Part shown: positions 14,195 to 23,773 of the stretch, piece after piece | Numbering within the stretch: the stretch's first letter is position 1 | Layout of the letters: each line of letters opens with the position of its first letter | Source of the DNA: Arthrobacter ramosus | GTDB lineage: Bacteria; Actinomycetota; Actinomycetes; Actinomycetales; Micrococcaceae | Assembly (NCBI RefSeq): GCF_039535095.1 | Contig: NZ_BAAAWN010000001.1 | Location: 4,278,001-4,342,000 of the forward strand | Direction: 5' to 3' | DNA length: 64,000 nucleotides | The notes under the pieces: generated by a model | What the model saw: the letters and a program-made list of their open reading frames with translations, nothing else | The model's database searches: none | What the model was told of the DNA's origin: nothing | Translations under genes and position numbers: made by a program

Positions 14195-15586
14195 TCAGCG
14201 GGATTCCGCGACGGCGGACGGTTGGCTTGCTGCCGCCGATCCTTCCAGCAGCAAACGGTAGTCCTCATCCTCCACGGTGTTGGAGTCCCGGCCGAGCGCC
14301 AGCCCCACTAAAGTAACGACGGCGGCCACGGCCACATAGATGGCAACCGGAATCCAGGTGCCGAACTGGGACAGCAACAGCGTGAACATCAAGGGTGCGA
14401 TGGCGCCGCCGATCACGCCTGCGAAGGTATAGGCCAGCGAACTTCCGGTGGACCGCAGCCGCGGTGAGAACTGTTCAACGATGAAGGCGGCCTGCGGCCC
14501 GTACATGAAGGAGTGCGCCATGAGGCCCAGGACGATTCCCGCGATCAGCAGCGGCTCGCTGTGCCCGCCCAGGATGCCGAAGAAGACGAAAGTCCAGACA
14601 GCTCCTACCACTGCCGCAATCCCGTAGACGAGGCGTCGGTTGAAGCGGTCAGAGACGGCACCGGCCAGCGGGATCATGAACAGCTGGAACGCCGAGCCGA
14701 TCAATACGGCAGTGAGGACCTGGCTGCGGTCATAGCCGAGGGCCTGGATCCCGTAGCTCAGGGTGAACACAGTGAACAGTGCGTACAGCACGTCCGGGCC
14801 TACCCGGCACAGGGTGGCAGCGACGAGCGGCCGGAGTTCCTTGCTGAAGACTTCGCGGACCGGAGCGTTGGGCTGTTCACCGTGGGCCTCAATGGCCTTG
14901 AAAATCGGGGTATCTTCAAGCTTCAGCCGAATCCAAAGACCGAACCCCACCAACACGGCCGAGACCAGGAATGCGATGCGCCAGCCGAAGCTGATGAACT
15001 GCGCTTCGGTGAGGGTAACGGTCAGGACGGCCAGCGTGCCGTTGGCCAGGAGGTTGCCGGCCGGCGGACCGACCTGGGCCGCGGAAGCCCAGAAACCGCG
15101 CCGATGGGGATCGCCGTACTCGCTGGAGAGCAGCACTGCGCCGCCCCATTCGCCACCGACGCCCACGCCCTGGGCGAAGCGCAGCAATACCAAAATGATC
15201 GGGGCCGAGATGCCGATGCTGCCGTAGCCAGGTAGCACCCCGATCAGAACGGTGGCGACGCCGATGATCATCAGCGTTGTCACCAGGACCTTCTTGCGGC
15301 CGATGCGGTCACCGAGCCGGCCGAAAATGATGCCGCCCACAGGACGGGAGACATAGCCCACCGCGTAGGTGGAGAACGCCAGGATGGTCCCGGTCAAGGG
15401 ATCCGATGACGGGAAAAAGACGATGGGGAATACGACGGCGGCTGCGGCCGAGTAGACGGCAAAGTCGTACCACTCGAGCGCGGTGCCGGTGAGGCTTGCG
15501 GCGAAGGCCTTGTACAGGCCTTTGGGATGCGTCGGCTTTCCTGGACGCGGCGCTGCGCCGGAAGCCGGAACTGGGACGTTGGCCAT
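14195..15586 (-). CDS. MFS transporter, metabolite:H+ symporter (MHS/ShiA-like)
   Basis: A 463-residue twelve-helix major facilitator. Typical MHS signs are TGTALEWYDFAVYSAAAAVVF in helix 1, the loop 2-3 motif GRLGDRIGRKKVL and RFAQGVGVGGEWGGAVLL in helix 4. These symporters import small carboxylates such as shikimate, alpha-ketoglutarate or proline/betaine. Substrate here is unknown but is likely the compound processed by the neighbouring nitrilase and DUF2848 protein. The ATG at 15586 follows GGAGGAAACCC; the frame remains open for 180 codons upstream, but that part is antisense to the DUF2848 gene. Confidence 0.92.
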   Translation of the reverse strand: MANVPVPASGAAPRPGKPTHPKGLYKAFAASLTGTALEWYDFAVYSAAAAVVFPIVFFPSSDPLTGTILAFSTYAVGYVSRPVGGIIFGRLGDRIGRKKVLVTTLMIIGVATVLIGVLPGYGSIGISAPIILVLLRFAQGVGVGGEWGGAVLLSSEYGDPHRRGFWASAAQVGPPAGNLLANGTLAVLTVTLTEAQFISFGWRIAFLVSAVLVGFGLWIRLKLEDTPIFKAIEAHGEQPNAPVREVFSKELRPLVAATLCRVGPDVLYALFTVFTLSYGIQALGYDRSQVLTAVLIGSAFQLFMIPLAGAVSDRFNRRLVYGIAAVVGAVWTFVFFGILGGHSEPLLIAGIVLGLMAHSFMYGPQAAFIVEQFSPRLRSTGSSLAYTFAGVIGGAIAPLMFTLLLSQFGTWIPVAIYVAVAAVVTLVGLALGRDSNTVEDEDYRLLLEGSAAASQPSAVAESR

Positions 15587-15638
15587 GGGTTTCCTCCACG
15601 AGAAGTTTACGGTGACGCCTGCCACACTGGCGTTAAAT

Positions 15639-15655
15639 GTATACATTACGCATAC
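15639..15655. promoter_or_regulatory. GntR-type operator 2 (transporter / DUF2848 divergent promoter)
   Basis: GTATACAT-T-ACGCATAC, the second copy of the palindrome at 13448-13464 (left half identical). It lies in the 147-bp gap between the divergent MHS transporter and DUF2848 genes. Confidence 0.6.
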
Positions 15656-15733
15656 TGGTTGTACATTGGCGACTGTTTCCGGTTTCCGGTTTGAAAAATT
15701 TCTCCAGCAGGACACGCAAAGGATGGACAGAAA

Positions 15734-16420
15734 ATGACGACTCTGAGCTTTGAACTTCCCGACGGCACCACGAGGAACGTCCAGGTCAAGCACCTCCTCA
15801 ACGCCGGCTACGCGGGGCGCGAGCAGGAAGAAGTGCAGGCCCACATCGCCGAGCTGGCCGAACTTGGCGTTCCCGGCCCCGCAACCACGCCGGCGCTGTA
15901 CCCCGTGTCGCCGTACCTGGCCCAGCAGGTTTCGGAAGTCCGCGTCCAGCACGGCAGGACCTCGGGTGAAGCGGAATGGGCGCTCGTGATCACCGATGAG
16001 GACGTGCTCCTGACAGTGGCGTGCGATCACACGGATCGCGAGCTCGAGGTCCACGGCGTGGCCTGGAGCAAGAACGCCAGCCCGGACGTGTTGGGGCGCA
16101 AGGCCTGGCGCCTGGAAGATGTCCGCGACCATTTGGACAGCATCACGCTCAAGGGCTGGGTGGGCGACGGCGAAACTCCGGACACCCTGATCCAGGACAG
16201 TTCGCTGGAGGCGCTCCTCAGCCCGGACTATTGGCTGGAGGTCCTGGCAGAGCGCGGCCTGGACCAGCCGGGCACCGTCCTCATTTCAGGCACGGTGGCA
16301 ATGAAACATGGGGTTGACCAGTTTGCCCGCAGCTGGAAGGTGGAAATGACCGATCCGGTGACCGGCACGTCGGTGGACGCCCAGTATGTTGTGGAGCAGA
16401 TGGCGGAGCCCATCGGCTGA
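15734..16420 (+). CDS. DUF2848 protein, possible hydrolase
   Basis: A 228-residue protein of the DUF2848 family, distantly similar to the fumarylacetoacetate hydrolase fold. Landmarks are the NAGYAGREQEEVQAHIAELAELG start, TSGEAEWALVITDEDVLLTV in the middle and GTVLISGTVAMKHGV near the end. Family members sit in catabolic clusters next to transporters and amidases, as here. The reaction is unproven; hydrolysis of a keto-acid or amide intermediate is inferred. GGAT and an A-rich spacer precede the ATG. Confidence 0.85.
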   Translation: MTTLSFELPDGTTRNVQVKHLLNAGYAGREQEEVQAHIAELAELGVPGPATTPALYPVSPYLAQQVSEVRVQHGRTSGEAEWALVITDEDVLLTVACDHTDRELEVHGVAWSKNASPDVLGRKAWRLEDVRDHLDSITLKGWVGDGETPDTLIQDSSLEALLSPDYWLEVLAERGLDQPGTVLISGTVAMKHGVDQFARSWKVEMTDPVTGTSVDAQYVVEQMAEPIG

Positions 16421-16529
16421 GTCCGGCTCCGCCGTCGTTCAGCCTCCTCCATTGTGAGCGCGCGGGACCGGGCATACGCTGGGAGAGGCACAAGCGGTTG
16501 GCACTACTACTGCGTTGGGAGGGCGCTGC

Positions 16530-17567
16530 ATGGACGCCAATTCCATCACCGACACCTTCCACCGGCCCTTGAGGGACCTGCGGATTTCCGTCACGGACCG
16601 ATGCAATTTCCGTTGCGTCTACTGCATGCCCAAGGAGATCTTCGGGCGGGATTTCGTTTTCATGCCCCGGGATCAGCTGCTGACGTTTGAGGAAATCACC
16701 AGGCTGGCGTCGATCGCGGTGGGGCACGGGGTGCGGAAGATCCGGCTGACCGGCGGGGAACCCCTGCTGCGGAAGGACATCGAGGAATTGGTCCGGATGC
16801 TGGCCCGGTTGCGCACTCCCGACGGGCTGGCTCCGGACCTGGCCATGACCACGAACGGCTCGGTCCTGGCGCAGAAGGCGCAGGCCCTCAAGGATGCCGG
16901 ACTGAACCGCGTGACGGTCTCGCTGGACTCCCTCCGCGAGGAAACCTTCCAGGCCATGAACGACGTCGGCTATCCCGTGGCGAAGGTCCTTCACGCCGCG
17001 GACGTTGCCCAGGCCGCCGGACTCGGGCCCGTGAAGATCAACATGGTAGTCAAGCGCGGGACGAACGACCAGGACATTCTTCCCATGGCGAGCCACTTCA
17101 AGGGATCCGGCTTTATTCTGCGGTTCATCGAGTACATGGACGTGGGTGCGTCCAACGGCTGGAAAATGGATGAAGTGGTGCCCTCCGCCGAGATCCTGGC
17201 CCGCATCGGCGCGGCGTTCCCGCTGGAGCCCGTGGCGCCCAACTACCCCGGCGAGACCTCGGATCGCTGGCGCTACGCGGACGGCAGCGGCGAAATCGGA
17301 GTCATTTCCAGCGTGACCCAAGCCTTTTGCCGCGGCTGCACCCGTGCCCGGCTCTCCGCCGACGGGAAGCTGTTCACATGCCTCTTCGCCACAACCGGCA
17401 CGGACCTGAGGGCACTCCTGAGAGGCGGCGCGTCCGACGTCGAGCTTTCGACGGCGTTGTCCGCCCTGTGGGGCGGCCGCACGGACCGCTACTCGGAACT
17501 GCGCAGTTCACACACGCCCAAGGACGCCGCGGCTCACAAGATCGAGATGTCGTACATCGGCGGGTAG
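16530..17567 (+). CDS. moaA: GTP 3',8-cyclase MoaA (molybdenum cofactor synthesis)
   Basis: A 345-residue radical SAM enzyme that starts molybdenum cofactor synthesis by converting GTP to 3',8-cyclo-7,8-dihydro-GTP. The first 4Fe-4S cluster is bound by Cys25, Cys29 and Cys32 (RCNFRCVYC). The second uses the C-terminal [19 protein letters not shown] cysteines. TGGEPLLR follows the SAM cluster and the protein ends in the functionally important Gly-Gly. GGGAGG lies 7 nt before the ATG at 16530, which fixes the start. It sits directly upstream of the cox-type molybdenum hydroxylase cluster whose cofactor it would help supply. Confidence 0.96.
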   Translation: MDANSITDTFHRPLRDLRISVTDRCNFRCVYCMPKEIFGRDFVFMPRDQLLTFEEITRLASIAVGHGVRKIRLTGGEPLLRKDIEELVRMLARLRTPDGLAPDLAMTTNGSVLAQKAQALKDAGLNRVTVSLDSLREETFQAMNDVGYPVAKVLHAADVAQAAGLGPVKINMVVKRGTNDQDILPMASHFKGSGFILRFIEYMDVGASNGWKMDEVVPSAEILARIGAAFPLEPVAPNYPGETSDRWRYADGSGEIGVISSVTQAFCRGCTRARLSADGKLFTCLFATTGTDLRALLRGGASDVELSTALSALWGGRTDRYSELRSSHTPKDAAAHKIEMSYIGG

Positions 17568-17610
17568 CCCAGCCGGACCGCGCCCCCGCCAGTGACCCTA
17601 TGCTGGTGCC

Positions 17611-18507
17611 ATGACGCAGACGTCGATCAGTTCCGCCGCAGCGCTGGCCGAAATGCTAGCCGCCACCGGCTACCTCGCCGACGAAGGCCTGGCCACCATT
17701 GGCTACCTCGCCCTGAGCATGGAACGGCCGCTGCTGCTGGAGGGCGAACCGGGCACCGGCAAAACCTCCCTCGCCGAGGCGCTGGCCGAGGGATTCGGGC
17801 TGCCGCTGATCCGCCTGCAGTGCTACGAGGGAATCGACGCTTCGCAGGCGCTGTATGACTGGGACTTCACCGCCCAGATCCTGCACTTACGCAGCGTTGA
17901 GGCCAGCGGCGGCGCGGGAATGAGCGCGGGATTGAGCGTGGCCGAGCTGGAAAGCTCGCTCTACGACAAACGGTTCCTGCTGGCCCGGCCCATCCTCAAG
18001 GCGCTCCAGCAGAGCCCGGCCGTGCTGCTGATCGACGAAATCGACCGGGCCGACGACGAGTTCGAGGCGTTCCTGCTGGAAGTGCTCTCCACCTACCAGG
18101 TCTCCATTCCCGAGTTCGGCACGGTCAAGGCTGATACCCCGCCGATCGTGGTGCTCACCTCCAACCGGACCCGCGACCTGCACGATGCGCTCAAACGCCG
18201 GTGCCTCTACCACTGGATCGACCACCCCGGGCTGGCCCGCGAAGTGGAAATCGTGCGCACCCGGCTCCCCCAGGTGCCCGCGCTGCTGGCCGAGCAGGTG
18301 GTGCGCGCAGTCCAGCAGATCCGGGTCACCGACGACGTGCTCAAGCCTCCCGGCGTCGCCGAAACCCTGGACTGGGCCCGCGCGCTGCACCAGCTCGGCC
18401 GGGCCGAGCTTGATCTGGCTTCGGCCGCGGCCAGCATCGGCGCGCTGTGCAAGTACCGCGAGGACACCGAGCGCGTCTCGGCGGCCCTGGCCCGGATGCT
18501 CGGCTGA
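17611..18507 (+). CDS. MoxR-type AAA+ ATPase (CoxD-like maturation factor)
   Basis: A 298-residue AAA+ ATPase with Walker A GEPGTGKT (45-52), Walker B LLIDEIDRAD and sensor 1 VLTSNRTRDL. In the cox operon of Oligotropha, the equivalent CoxD helps assemble the CuSMo centre of CO dehydrogenase; MoxR ATPases in general work with VWA proteins, and one follows directly here. TATGCT lies exactly 6 nt upstream of the ATG, so the transcript of this operon is probably leaderless and starts here, separate from moaA. Confidence 0.88.
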   Translation: MTQTSISSAAALAEMLAATGYLADEGLATIGYLALSMERPLLLEGEPGTGKTSLAEALAEGFGLPLIRLQCYEGIDASQALYDWDFTAQILHLRSVEASGGAGMSAGLSVAELESSLYDKRFLLARPILKALQQSPAVLLIDEIDRADDEFEAFLLEVLSTYQVSIPEFGTVKADTPPIVVLTSNRTRDLHDALKRRCLYHWIDHPGLAREVEIVRTRLPQVPALLAEQVVRAVQQIRVTDDVLKPPGVAETLDWARALHQLGRAELDLASAAASIGALCKYREDTERVSAALARMLG

Positions 18508-18511
18508 GCCC

Positions 18512-19645
18512 ATGGCACCGGCAGGACAGAGCCCCCGGGCAGCCCAGAGCACAGGCCACAGCGCCGAAGAGATCCTGTTGGCCTTTGCTGGAGCGGTGCG
18601 TGCGGCTGGAGTGAAAGTGACCGCGGACCGCTCGCGCAGCTTCGTCGACGCCGTTGGCAGGCTCGCCGTGGACGGCCGCTCGGACGTGTTCTGGGCCGGC
18701 CGCGCCACATTGTGTGCCTCGCCGGAGGATCTGCCCGCCTACCAGCGGACGTTCGAGGCCTGGTTCGCCGTGGAACATTCAGCCGCCCAACGCCTGGAAA
18801 ACTCCGCGACGTCCGTCAGCGCTGCCGCTTTGGATAACGACGACGGCGGCCCGGAAGGTCGGCGGGAACAGTTGCGGGCACTCGCCAGCCGCCGGGAGTT
18901 GCTGCGGCACCGCGATGTAGCCGTCCTGGACGACGCGGAACGGGCGCTGCTGCACCGGATGTTCGAAGAGCTCCCGGTGCGCTTGCCCACCCGGCAGACC
19001 CGGCGGAAACACCTCGACCGGCACGGCGACGTCGACCGCGTACGGACCTTGCGCGACCAACTGCGCCGCGGCGGGGAACCGGGGCCGCTGCGCCGCGCCC
19101 GGGCTCCGCGCAAAATCCGCCGGATGGTCTGGTTGATCGACGTCTCGGGCTCGATGGCACCCTACGCGGACAGCCTGCTGCGCTTGGCCCACCGGGTAGT
19201 GGAAGCCGCTCCGCGCCAGATGGAGGTATTCACGATTGGCACCCGCCTGACCCGTGTGACGGGCGCACTGCGGGTGCCGGACCCGGACAATGCCCTGGCC
19301 CTCGCCGGCCGCACCGTCCCCGACTGGTCCGGCGGAACCCGGCTTGGAGAGGTGCTGCGAGCGTTCAACGACCGCTGGGGCCAGCGCGTGATGGTGCGCG
19401 GCGCCGTCGTCGTGATTGCCAGCGATGGCTGGGAGCGGGGAGACCCTGCACTGCTGGGACGCCAGGCCGAGCGGCTGCACCATCTGGCGAGGCGGATCAT
19501 TTGGTCCAATCCGCACCGCGGCAAGGCGGGGTACGAGCCCCTGCAACGGGGAATCAGGGCGGTGCTGCCGCACGTTGACTTCTTTATAGGGGGGCACTCA
19601 ATGCAGAGTTTCGAGGAGTTGTTGGACGTGGTTGCCAATGCGTGA
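18512..19645 (+). CDS. coxE: VWA domain protein CoxE-like
   Basis: A 377-residue cytoplasmic protein. Residues about 200-370 form a von Willebrand A domain with an intact MIDAS motif (DVSGSMAPY), then the Thr-bearing WSGGTRLGE and the Asp of VIASDGWERG. The N-terminal half is helical and basic. CoxE-type proteins partner with the MoxR ATPase in maturation of molybdenum hydroxylases. It begins 4 bp after the ATPase stop and overlaps the next gene, so the three are one unit. The start at 18512 was chosen by this spacing; the frame is open far upstream but overlaps the ATPase. Confidence 0.9.
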   Translation: MAPAGQSPRAAQSTGHSAEEILLAFAGAVRAAGVKVTADRSRSFVDAVGRLAVDGRSDVFWAGRATLCASPEDLPAYQRTFEAWFAVEHSAAQRLENSATSVSAAALDNDDGGPEGRREQLRALASRRELLRHRDVAVLDDAERALLHRMFEELPVRLPTRQTRRKHLDRHGDVDRVRTLRDQLRRGGEPGPLRRARAPRKIRRMVWLIDVSGSMAPYADSLLRLAHRVVEAAPRQMEVFTIGTRLTRVTGALRVPDPDNALALAGRTVPDWSGGTRLGEVLRAFNDRWGQRVMVRGAVVVIASDGWERGDPALLGRQAERLHHLARRIIWSNPHRGKAGYEPLQRGIRAVLPHVDFFIGGHSMQSFEELLDVVANA

Positions 19646-20804
19646 GGTCTTGGACGATCTGGTCGCCGCCATGGCGGCCGGTCACACAGTAGGACTCGGA
19701 ACGGTGGTGCGCACCTTCCGCTCCGCGCCGCGGCCGGCCGGGGCCGCCATGATGGTCGACGCCGACGGCAGCGCGGTCGGCTCGGTGTCCGGCGGGTGCG
19801 TCGAGGGGGCGCTCTACGAACTGGCCACCAAGGTGGTCGAGTCCGGCCGGCCAGTGCTCCAGCGCTACGGCATCAGTGACGACGCCGCGTTCGAGGTCGG
19901 CCTGACCTGCGGCGGGATCCTGGACATTTTTGTGGAGCCGGTCTCCACTGAGATCTTCCCGGAATTGCCGCAGGTGGCGGACGACGTCGGTGCCGGCCGC
20001 CCCGTTGCCATCGTCACCGTGATCGAACACCCCGATCCGGCCTGGCTGGGCCGCCATCTGGTGGTCCGTCCTGATGGGTTCGTAGGCTCCCTGGGCAGCG
20101 AGCGTGCCGATCATGCGGTATCCGACGACGTCCAGGGCCTGCTGGCAGCAGGCCGCAACGCCACGCTCATGTACGGACCGGACGGGCAGCGGCGCGGGGA
20201 GGGCATGCGCGTTTTCGCCCTCAGTTTCGCCCCGCAGCCGCGGATGCTGGTGTTTGGCGCGATTGACTTCGCCGCCGCCGTCGCGAAACAAGGCACCTTC
20301 CTGGGCTATCGGGTCACGGTCTGCGACGCACGCGCGGTTTTCGCAACGGCTGCCCGGTTCCCCCAGGCGGACGAGGTAGTAGTGGAATGGCCCCACCGCT
20401 ACCTGCAGGCGCAGATCAGTGCCGGCCAAGTGGATGAACGCACCGTGATCTGCGTACTGACCCACGATCCGAAATTCGACGTGCCACTGCTGGAGTTGGC
20501 GCTGCGCCACAACGTGGCCTATGTGGGAGCGATGGGATCCCGGCGCACGCACCACGATCGGCTGGAACGGCTGCGCGAAGCGGGCCTGACCGAGGCCGAA
20601 TTGGCCAGGCTCTCCAGCCCGATCGGCCTGGACCTGGGATCCCGCACCCCGGAGGAAACAGCCGTCTCCATCGCCGCCGAAATCATTGCCTTGCACTGGG
20701 GTGGCGGTGGCGGAAGATTGAGCACCATGGAGGCCCGGATCCACCACGAACCCACGGTTGAAGCGGGCCACGAAGATGCGGGGTACGAACTCAAGCCGGG
20801 CTAG
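19638..20804 (+). CDS. xdhC: XdhC/CoxF family molybdenum cofactor maturation protein
   Basis: A 388-residue protein with an N-terminal XdhC/CoxI domain (GLGTVVRTFRSAPRPAGAAMM, then VGSVSGGCVEGALYELA with the conserved Cys) and a C-terminal Rossmann domain (RMLVFGAIDFAAAVAKQG, then VAYVGAMGSRRTHHDR). XdhC proteins bind molybdenum cofactor and insert or sulfurate it in xanthine-dehydrogenase-type enzymes. The ATG at 19638 overlaps the VWA gene by 8 bp. The glycine of the usual nucleotide loop GAGHVA is partly altered (GAIDFA). Confidence 0.92.
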   Translation: MREVLDDLVAAMAAGHTVGLGTVVRTFRSAPRPAGAAMMVDADGSAVGSVSGGCVEGALYELATKVVESGRPVLQRYGISDDAAFEVGLTCGGILDIFVEPVSTEIFPELPQVADDVGAGRPVAIVTVIEHPDPAWLGRHLVVRPDGFVGSLGSERADHAVSDDVQGLLAAGRNATLMYGPDGQRRGEGMRVFALSFAPQPRMLVFGAIDFAAAVAKQGTFLGYRVTVCDARAVFATAARFPQADEVVVEWPHRYLQAQISAGQVDERTVICVLTHDPKFDVPLLELALRHNVAYVGAMGSRRTHHDRLERLREAGLTEAELARLSSPIGLDLGSRTPEETAVSIAAEIIALHWGGGGGRLSTMEARIHHEPTVEAGHEDAGYELKPG

Positions 20805-20894
20805 GGCGCTCGCCTCCTTCGAGGAGTAACCTGTGTCACATCAGGACTGGATGCCGGGCAGTCGTGCTCGTCCTCCAAGCGACAGGAGATCCCA

Positions 20895-21407
20895 ATGGCG
20901 AGTTCCAAGACGATCACCGTCGAAGTCGATGATGTGAGCTACACAGACGATGTCGAGCCACGATTGCTGCTGGTCCAATACCTGCGCGAACGGCTTGGCA
21001 AGACCGGCACATTGATCGGCTGCGACACTACCAACTGCGGCGCCTGCACCGTCCATCTGGACGGGGTCAGCGTCAAATCCTGCACCATGTTCGCGGTTCA
21101 GGCAGACGGCCACAACGTCACCACCATCGAAGGCCTGGCCCGGGACGGCAAGCTCGCCCCGCTGCAGCAAGCCTTCCACCAATGCCATGCGCTGCAATGC
21201 GGCTTCTGCACGCCCGGCATGATCATGCAATCGGCGTCCCTTCTCGCCGAAAACCCACACCCCACCGAGCAGGAAATCCGGGACGGCCTCGAGGGGAACC
21301 TCTGCCGGTGCACCGGGTACCAGAACATCGTTGCCGCGGTGCAGTCCGCCGCTGACGGCACGGTGTCCTCAGACAGCGACGAATCGGAAACGGCAGGTGT
21401 GGCATGA
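20895..21407 (+). CDS. coxS: molybdenum hydroxylase small subunit, 2 x [2Fe-2S] (CoxS-like)
   Basis: A 170-residue iron-sulfur subunit. The plant-ferredoxin-type cluster is held by Cys43, Cys48, Cys51 and Cys63 ([12 protein letters not shown] ... C). The second cluster, in the helical domain, is held by Cys102, Cys105, Cys137 and Cys139 ([19 protein letters not shown]). It carries electrons from the Mo site in CoxL to FAD in CoxM. AGGAGAT precedes the ATG, 90 bp after xdhC. Its stop overlaps the coxL start by 4 bp. The C-terminal 20 residues are Ser/Asp-rich and beyond the family core. Confidence 0.95.
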   Translation: MASSKTITVEVDDVSYTDDVEPRLLLVQYLRERLGKTGTLIGCDTTNCGACTVHLDGVSVKSCTMFAVQADGHNVTTIEGLARDGKLAPLQQAFHQCHALQCGFCTPGMIMQSASLLAENPHPTEQEIRDGLEGNLCRCTGYQNIVAAVQSAADGTVSSDSDESETAGVA

Positions 21408-23773
21408 CCATCGCCGAAGTCGGCAGGCCCCGCCTCCGCAAGGAAGATGCCCACCTCATCACGGGGCGCTCCAGGTACACCGACAACATGACGCTGCCCG
21501 GCATGCTGCATCTGGCAATGGTCCGCAGCCCGTTCGCCCATGCGAAGATCACGTCGATCGACGCCTCCGCTGCGAAGTCTTCACCCGGCGTCGTCGCTGT
21601 GCTCACCGGAGCCGATCTGGCCGCGGAACAGGGCAGCCTGCCCAACGTCTGGCCCGTCACCGCCGACCAGAAGGCACCCGCGTTCCCATCGATCGCGGTC
21701 GACGAGGTGGCCTTTGCCGGCGAGGTAGTGGCCTGCATCGTTGCCCGCAGCGCCGCGGCGGCGCGGGACGCCGTCGAACTCGTGGACGTCAGCTACGACC
21801 AACTTCCGGTGGTCCTGGATCTGGAGGAAGCATTCACGGACAAAGTGCTGGCCCACTCGAGCCTGGACTCCAATCTCTCGGCGACGTGGGTGTTTGACTC
21901 GGGCGAAGCCGGCACAGGCAAGCCGATCGCCGAGGCGTTGGCGAACGCCGAGGTCCTCATCGAACGCACTTTTTATCAACAGCGCCTCATCCCGGCTTTC
22001 ATGGAACCGCGCTCGATCGTGGTTGACCCTACGAGTGAGCAAATCACCATGTGGTCGTCCACGCAGATACCGCATATTCTGCGGCTGATTCTGGCATTGA
22101 CGCTGGGAATCCCGGAAAACAAGGTGCGTGTGATCGCCCCCGACGTGGGTGGCGGTTTTGGCGGAAAGCTGACGGTGATCCCGGAGGAATTCATCACCCT
22201 TATGGCAGCCCGGCGGGTCGGCAAGCCCTGCAAATACACCGAAACCCGCAGCGAGTCCCTGCAGTCCGGGCATCACGGCCGGGCACAAGTGCAGAAGGTG
22301 AAGCTCGCGGCCACGAAGGACGGGATCGTCACCGGGCTGGACATCCAGCTGCTGGCGGACATGGGCGCCTACCTGGGCCTGATCGGCTCGGGCATCCCGA
22401 TCCTTGGCGCGTTCATGTACAACGCCATCTACAAGTTCCCGGCATACCGACTGGAATGCAACAACGTCTTCACCAACAAGGCGTGGACTGGCGCCTACCG
22501 CGGCGCAGGCCGGCCGGAGGCCACCTTTGCGATAGAGCGCCTGATGGATGAACTCGCCGTCGAACTGGGCATGGATCCCCTGGAAGTACGGAAAAAGAAC
22601 TGGATCAAACACGAGGAATTCCCCTTCACCACTGTCACCGGACTCGAATACGACAGCGGCAACTACGAGGCGGCCACGGCGAAGGCCCTGGAGCTCTTTG
22701 GCTACGACGAACTCCGGGCAGAGCAGGCCAGGCGCCGCGAGGCCAACGATCCCGTCCAACTCGGCATCGGCATCTCCACGTTCACCGAAATGTGCGGCCT
22801 GGCTCCGTCACGGGTGCTTGGCGCGCTCAGTTACGCCGCCGGCGGCTGGGAGCACGCCCAGGTGCGCGTGCTGCCCACTGGCAACATCGAGGTGGTCACC
22901 GGCACCTCCCCCCACGGCCAGGGCCACGAAACCGCGTGGAGCCAGCTCGTGGCGGACAGGCTCGGCGTGCCGTTCGAAAATGTCGAGGTGCTGCACGGTG
23001 ATACCCAGATCTCCCAGCGGGGCCTGGACACTTACGGCTCCCGCTCGCTGACCGTCGGCGGCATGGCGGTGCTGGCCGCGGCTGACAAGGTGATTGAGAA
23101 GGCCAAGGTTCTGGCAGCGCACATGATGGAGGTCAGCGAGGAGGATATCGAGTTCGCGGACGGCAAGTTCAGCGTCAAGGGCACTGATCAGTCCACGGCG
23201 TTCGGTGAAGTCGCCTTCGCCGCCTTCTCGGCGCACAACCTGCCGGACGGATTCGAGCCCAATCTGGACTCGGATGCCACCTTCGATCCGCAGAGCTTCT
23301 CCTTCCCGCACGGCACCCATCTGGCCGCCATGGAAGTGGACACCGAGACCGGACAGGTCACTATCCGCAAGTACGTTTGCGTGGACGACGTCGGGGTGGT
23401 GGTCAATCCGCTGATTGTGGAGGGCCAGGTCCACGGCGGCCTGGCGCAGGGGATCGCGCAGGCCCTCTATGAGGAGGCCGTGCACGACGACGCCGGGACC
23501 CTGGTCACGGGCTCGTTCGTGGACTACCTCGTGCCCGGCGCGCCGGATCTGCCGCACTTCACGACGGCGCGCACCGAGACCCCTTCGACCACCAACCAGT
23601 TGGGGGCCAAGGGAGTCGGCGAGGCGGGAACCATCGCCTCGACGCCTGCCATTGTCAACGGAGTGCTGGACGCGGTACGGCACCTTGGAGTGAAGGACAT
23701 CAAGATGCCCTGTACGCCGTCGCGCGTGTGGGCCGCCCTTGAAGAAGCCAAGACGACCGGAGGTGTGCAATGA
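21404..23773 (+). CDS. coxL: molybdenum hydroxylase large subunit, form II CoxL-like
   Basis: A 789-residue molybdopterin-binding subunit of the xanthine oxidase family. The N-terminal [15 protein letters not shown] and the FGGK cofactor contacts are in place. The catalytic Glu740 lies in GVGEAG. The active-site loop is AYRGAGR (364-370), the form II signature, instead of AYXCSFR of true CO dehydrogenase. It therefore lacks the Cys that binds Cu in the CuSMo centre. Oxidation of CO is doubtful, and an aldehyde or N-heterocycle substrate is as likely (inference). It overlaps coxS and coxM by 4 bp each (ATGA). Confidence 0.95.
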   Translation: MTIAEVGRPRLRKEDAHLITGRSRYTDNMTLPGMLHLAMVRSPFAHAKITSIDASAAKSSPGVVAVLTGADLAAEQGSLPNVWPVTADQKAPAFPSIAVDEVAFAGEVVACIVARSAAAARDAVELVDVSYDQLPVVLDLEEAFTDKVLAHSSLDSNLSATWVFDSGEAGTGKPIAEALANAEVLIERTFYQQRLIPAFMEPRSIVVDPTSEQITMWSSTQIPHILRLILALTLGIPENKVRVIAPDVGGGFGGKLTVIPEEFITLMAARRVGKPCKYTETRSESLQSGHHGRAQVQKVKLAATKDGIVTGLDIQLLADMGAYLGLIGSGIPILGAFMYNAIYKFPAYRLECNNVFTNKAWTGAYRGAGRPEATFAIERLMDELAVELGMDPLEVRKKNWIKHEEFPFTTVTGLEYDSGNYEAATAKALELFGYDELRAEQARRREANDPVQLGIGISTFTEMCGLAPSRVLGALSYAAGGWEHAQVRVLPTGNIEVVTGTSPHGQGHETAWSQLVADRLGVPFENVEVLHGDTQISQRGLDTYGSRSLTVGGMAVLAAADKVIEKAKVLAAHMMEVSEEDIEFADGKFSVKGTDQSTAFGEVAFAAFSAHNLPDGFEPNLDSDATFDPQSFSFPHGTHLAAMEVDTETGQVTIRKYVCVDDVGVVVNPLIVEGQVHGGLAQGIAQALYEEAVHDDAGTLVTGSFVDYLVPGAPDLPHFTTARTETPSTTNQLGAKGVGEAGTIASTPAIVNGVLDAVRHLGVKDIKMPCTPSRVWAALEEAKTTGGVQ

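Noticed and set aside
16421-16529. A molybdenum-cofactor riboswitch upstream of moaA
   Set aside because: The gap is only about 110 bp and I see no matching multi-stem structure; only a ribosome binding site is evident.
21404-23773. Reading the cox cluster as a true CO dehydrogenase
   Set aside because: The active-site loop is AYRGAGR, not AYXCSFR, and the order is S-L-M; function should be left open.
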